Shown here: piece by piece, positions 61,671 through 64,000 of the stretch
Layout of the letters: each line of letters begins with the position of its first letter
How positions within the stretch are numbered: position 1 is the first letter of the stretch
Source: Streptomyces sp. 7-21
GTDB taxonomy: Bacteria > Actinomycetota > Actinomycetes > Streptomycetales > Streptomycetaceae
Reading direction: 5' to 3'
DNA: 64,000 bases
Assembly: GCF_016741785.1 (NCBI RefSeq)
Contig: NZ_JAERRL010000017.1
Location: forward strand, 1-64,000
Position numbers and translations under genes: made by a program
Notes under the pieces: model-generated
Database searches by the model: none
Told to the model about the DNA's origin: nothing
The model's input: only the letters and a program-made list of their open reading frames with translations

Positions 61671-62564
61671 ATGAGACTCCTGCCGCACCTCGCCCCGGAG
61701 CCGCACGCCGGGCGCGTCACCGTGCTCGGCGCCGTCGCCCTGGCGCTGACCGCCGCCGCGCTGGCCACCGGCGGCACCGTCCCGGCGCACGACCACGGCG
61801 ACGGGCCCGGGCACCCGCACCGCGGCTGCGCCGGGCACGGAGACGACCGCGGGCTGCTGTTCTGCGAGGACTTCGAGGATCTGCCGCGCGGCGGCGCCAC
61901 CAGCCTTCACTGGGGCGTGGACACCCGCCACGGCACGCTGACCGTGGGCCCCGACCGCCTCAGCGACCCGGGCGAACGGCGCCCGGGGCAGGTGCTGACC
62001 GTGCACACCGAGGACAACGGCCACGCCTTCGTGGAGGTAGACGACTTCGACGCCCCGGACAACAGCTTCTTCGGCCGGATGCGGGTGCGCGTGGACGCCT
62101 TCCCCACCGCCCCCGACTGGGCCCACTTCACGCTCGTGGAGGCGACGGGCGAGGGCGACGGCAGCGTCGTCCGCCCGATCGGCGGCCAGCACGTCCCTGC
62201 GGCCGGGGACACGGCCGGGGACGGTACGCCGCTGTGGGGCGTCGGCTCCGACGGCGGGCCAACGGGCGACTGGACCGACTGGCGCGAGTCGGCGCCCGCT
62301 GAGGCGGGGGAGTGGCTCTGCCTGGAGTGGGAGCAGGACGCCAGCGACAACCGCGTCTCGGTGTGGATCGACGGCGAGCCGCACCCGGAGCTGACGGTGA
62401 CCACCACCCGGCACGGCGGCAACCCCGTGGACTTCGTCTTCCCGGACTTCGACACCGTGCGCTTCGGCTGGCAGCTGTACCAGGGCGGCTCCGAGCCCGG
62501 TGCCTACGACGTCATGCTGGACGACCTCGCCCTGGGCACGGAGCGGATCGGCTGCGCGCCCTGA
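61671..62564 (+). CDS. Secreted beta-rich protein, possibly Cip1-like, under a CebR site
   Basis: The protein has 297 aa. An N-terminal signal segment (VTVLGAVALALTAAALATGG) is followed by a His-rich stretch (HDHGDGPGHPHRGCAGHGDD). The rest is beta-rich with many Trp (FCEDFEDLPRGG, DDFDAPDNSFFGRMRVRVDA, WLCLEWEQDASDNRVSVWID), like a jelly-roll concanavalin/Cip1-type fold. Cys residues near 50, 65, 223 and the C-terminus could form disulfides. ATG 61671 follows GAGGGGA. The CebR-like operator suggests expression during growth on cellulose. I cannot assign an activity; Cip1-like or polysaccharide-lyase-like are the best guesses. Confidence 0.7.
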   Translation: MRLLPHLAPEPHAGRVTVLGAVALALTAAALATGGTVPAHDHGDGPGHPHRGCAGHGDDRGLLFCEDFEDLPRGGATSLHWGVDTRHGTLTVGPDRLSDPGERRPGQVLTVHTEDNGHAFVEVDDFDAPDNSFFGRMRVRVDAFPTAPDWAHFTLVEATGEGDGSVVRPIGGQHVPAAGDTAGDGTPLWGVGSDGGPTGDWTDWRESAPAEAGEWLCLEWEQDASDNRVSVWIDGEPHPELTVTTTRHGGNPVDFVFPDFDTVRFGWQLYQGGSEPGAYDVMLDDLALGTERIGCAP

Positions 62565-62587
62565 GAACCGCCGCGGCCGGCATGAGA

Positions 62588-62629
62588 CCGCCCCGGTTCC
62601 GGGGCCATGCGGCTCCCGGACCGGGGCGG
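62588..62629. terminator. Bidirectional terminator between convergent genes
   Basis: CCGCCCCGGTTCCGGG (62588-62603) pairs with CCCGGACCGGGGCGG (62615-62629) with one bulged base and an 11-nt loop. It sits between the stops at 62564 and 62670 and can serve both genes. Confidence 0.7.
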
Positions 62630-62669
62630 CGTCAGCGGTGGTGCGGACGGTGCGCCGCCGGCGCGTCCG

Positions 62670-64000
62670 TCAGTGCGTCGGGGTCAGAATCACCTCGGCG
62701 CTGCCGGTGAGCGGCGGCAGGTCGTCGTCACCGGGGTCGGTGTAGGTGGCGTTGAACACGCCGAACAGGTTGTCGTTCTCCGGGTCGTGGCCCTCCGGGT
62801 CCGTGGTGCGGATGGTGCCGGAGCAGCCGGTCGCCGAGGTCTGCGGGTGACCGTGGCTGTCGTGGCCCAGGATGTAGGTCACGGTCATCCGGGAGCAGTC
62901 GACCTCCTGGTCGTCCTCCACCTCGACCTCGAAGGCGATGGTGTCGCCGAAGGCGAACTCGTCACCGTCCTGCGGGGTGATGAAGGTGACCACCGGCGCC
63001 TCGTTGCCGACCACGATCTGCACCTCGGCCGAGACGGCCCGGCCGCGCTGCGGCCCGCCGACGTCGGTGACGCGGAGGTTGGCTGTGTAGGCGCCGTTCT
63101 CCTCGTAGGTGTAGGTCGGGTTCGGGTCACGGGAGTCGATCCGGCCGTCGGAGTCGAAGTCCCAGGCGTACCGCAGCCGGTCACCCTCGGGGTCCTCGGT
63201 GCCCTCGCTGGAGAACTGGACCGTCAGCGGGGCCTGGCCGCTGGTCACGTCGGCCGAGGCACGCGGCACCGGCGAGTAGTTGCCGTCCGGGCCGACGTAG
63301 TCGATGCGGGCCAGCTGCGCCTCGGGGTTCTGGGCGAAGTAGCCCTCGCCGTACTCCAGGAGGTACAGCGCGCCGTCCGGGCCGAACTCCATGTCGATGA
63401 TGCCGGAGAACTCCATGTCCGGCAGCACGTCGGTGATCTCGGTCAGCTCACGCGACTCGTCCAGGTGGAAGGCCTTGATGTAGTGCCGGGTCCACTCGTA
63501 GAACAGCGGCATGCCGGCGTACTCCTCGGGCCAGGCCACCGGGTGGCGGCCCCGCGAGTTCCGCGGGTCGTACTCGTAGACCGGGCCGGCCATGGGGGCG
63601 ATGCCGCCCGTGCCCAGCTCGGGGAACTCCTCCGACTCGTCGTACCCGTACCACACGTCGGGCTGCTCCACTGGCGGCAGCTCGGTGAGGCCGGTGTTGT
63701 TCGGCGAGTCGTTGACGAGGTTGGCGCAGTCGAACTCGCCGCGGGACTCGCCGGTCTCGAAGTCGTAGTCCACGTAGGCGATGTCCGGGGACACGCAGTA
63801 CGGCCAGCCGTAGTTGCCCGCCTCCTGCGTGGCGATCCACCGGCCCTGGCCGTCCGGGCCGCGCTCGGGGTCGTAGCTGCTCGCGTCGGGCGAGTAGTCG
63901 CCGACGTAGAGCTCGTCGTTCGCGCGGTTGATCTCAATGCGGAACGGGTTGCGCAGCCCCATCAGGTAGATCTCCGGGCGGGCGCCCTCGGTGCCCGGCT
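62670..64000 (-). CDS. PQQ-type sugar dehydrogenase with PKD domain, C-terminal part
   Basis: The frame is open from the window edge for 443 codons, so the start is outside. The first part is the C-terminal half of a glucose/sorbosone dehydrogenase beta-propeller (LMGLRNPFRIEINRANDELY, QEAGNYGWPYCVSPD, FSGIIDMEFGPDGALYLLEY). A PKD domain follows (YAWDFDSDGRIDSRDPNPTY, then NLRVTD). A final beta domain (PVVTFITPQDGDEFAFGD) carries a Cys pair. Such proteins are secreted and oxidise sugars or bind polysaccharide, and are often paired with ThuA-like modules. It is convergent with the CebR-linked gene. Confidence 0.85.
   Translation of the reverse strand, partial: PGTEGARPEIYLMGLRNPFRIEINRANDELYVGDYSPDASSYDPERGPDGQGRWIATQEAGNYGWPYCVSPDIAYVDYDFETGESRGEFDCANLVNDSPNNTGLTELPPVEQPDVWYGYDESEEFPELGTGGIAPMAGPVYEYDPRNSRGRHPVAWPEEYAGMPLFYEWTRHYIKAFHLDESRELTEITDVLPDMEFSGIIDMEFGPDGALYLLEYGEGYFAQNPEAQLARIDYVGPDGNYSPVPRASADVTSGQAPLTVQFSSEGTEDPEGDRLRYAWDFDSDGRIDSRDPNPTYTYEENGAYTANLRVTDVGGPQRGRAVSAEVQIVVGNEAPVVTFITPQDGDEFAFGDTIAFEVEVEDDQEVDCSRMTVTYILGHDSHGHPQTSATGCSGTIRTTDPEGHDPENDNLFGVFNATYTDPGDDDLPPLTGSAEVILTPTH

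Overview
The window is very GC-rich (by eye well above 70%), with dense genes, GTG/TTG starts and frequent 4-base GTGA/ATGA overlaps. It also carries actinomycete-specific families: RppA-type type III PKS, split LigD, DUF5709, DUF4032, the S-adenosyl methyltransferase family and an initiator tRNA without encoded CCA. It is chromosomal DNA of a Streptomyces or close relative. No rRNA, CRISPR array, transposase or phage gene was seen.

Layout. 1-2,050: a truncated XRE-type regulator, a small membrane protein, initiator tRNA-Met and a three-gene coupled operon (small hydrophilic protein, HhH-GPD DNA repair protein, DUF3140). 2,077-10,151: a six-gene sugar operon, transcribed leftward as lacI - binding protein - two permeases - GH1 - GH31 alpha-xylosidase. 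Its promoter has two tandem 12-bp palindromes just downstream of the predicted start. 10,238-14,723: a decayed DinB/DUF664 gene, a TetR regulator divergent from a UvrA-like ABC protein, and an FAH hydrolase. 14,878-18,405: an RTX-like secreted protein, a divergent LigD-type polymerase/ligase pair and a HIT protein.

18,444-32,986 is the most unusual region: a leftward operon of two very large synthases arranged like a polyunsaturated-fatty-acid (PUFA) synthase. The first protein (2,349 aa) is NMO-NMO-KS-AT-ACP-KR, so two PfaD/FabK-like flavin domains are fused in front of a PfaA-like module. The second (1,476 aa) is KS-AT-DH-DH with a phosphopantetheinyl transferase at its C-terminus. A free ACP, an alpha/beta hydrolase, a family-1 glycosyltransferase and a methyltransferase follow; the methyltransferase has lost its SAM-binding core. 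The product is probably a reduced or partly unsaturated, possibly glycosylated acyl chain, but this is inference. Divergent from it are a flavoprotein and a LysR regulator with an in-frame TTA (bldA) codon.

35,618-39,409: methyltransferase, Nudix hydrolase and an RppA/P450 flaviolin-type pigment pair. 39,611-51,291: a mannan/galactomannan-type locus with a ROK regulator, a peptide/oligosaccharide-family ABC transporter with a permease-ATPase fusion, a heavily broken GH36 alpha-galactosidase, a GH2 beta-mannosidase and a LacI protein without its DNA-binding domain. Two almost identical promoter-operators link the transporter and the mannosidase. 51,304-58,912: MFS exporter, Ser/Thr kinase with helical repeats, TPR protein, small kinase, DUF4032, DUF5709 and an Fpg-type glycosylase. 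58,989-64,000: a secreted CE1/PHB-depolymerase-type esterase with twin palindromes at its promoter, an aldo/keto reductase, a secreted protein behind a near-perfect CebR (cellulose) site, and a truncated PQQ sugar dehydrogenase with a PKD domain.

Two themes stand out: plant-polysaccharide use under several local regulators, and decay by internal deletion in accessory genes (DUF664, methyltransferase, GH36, LacI) without visible insertion sequences.
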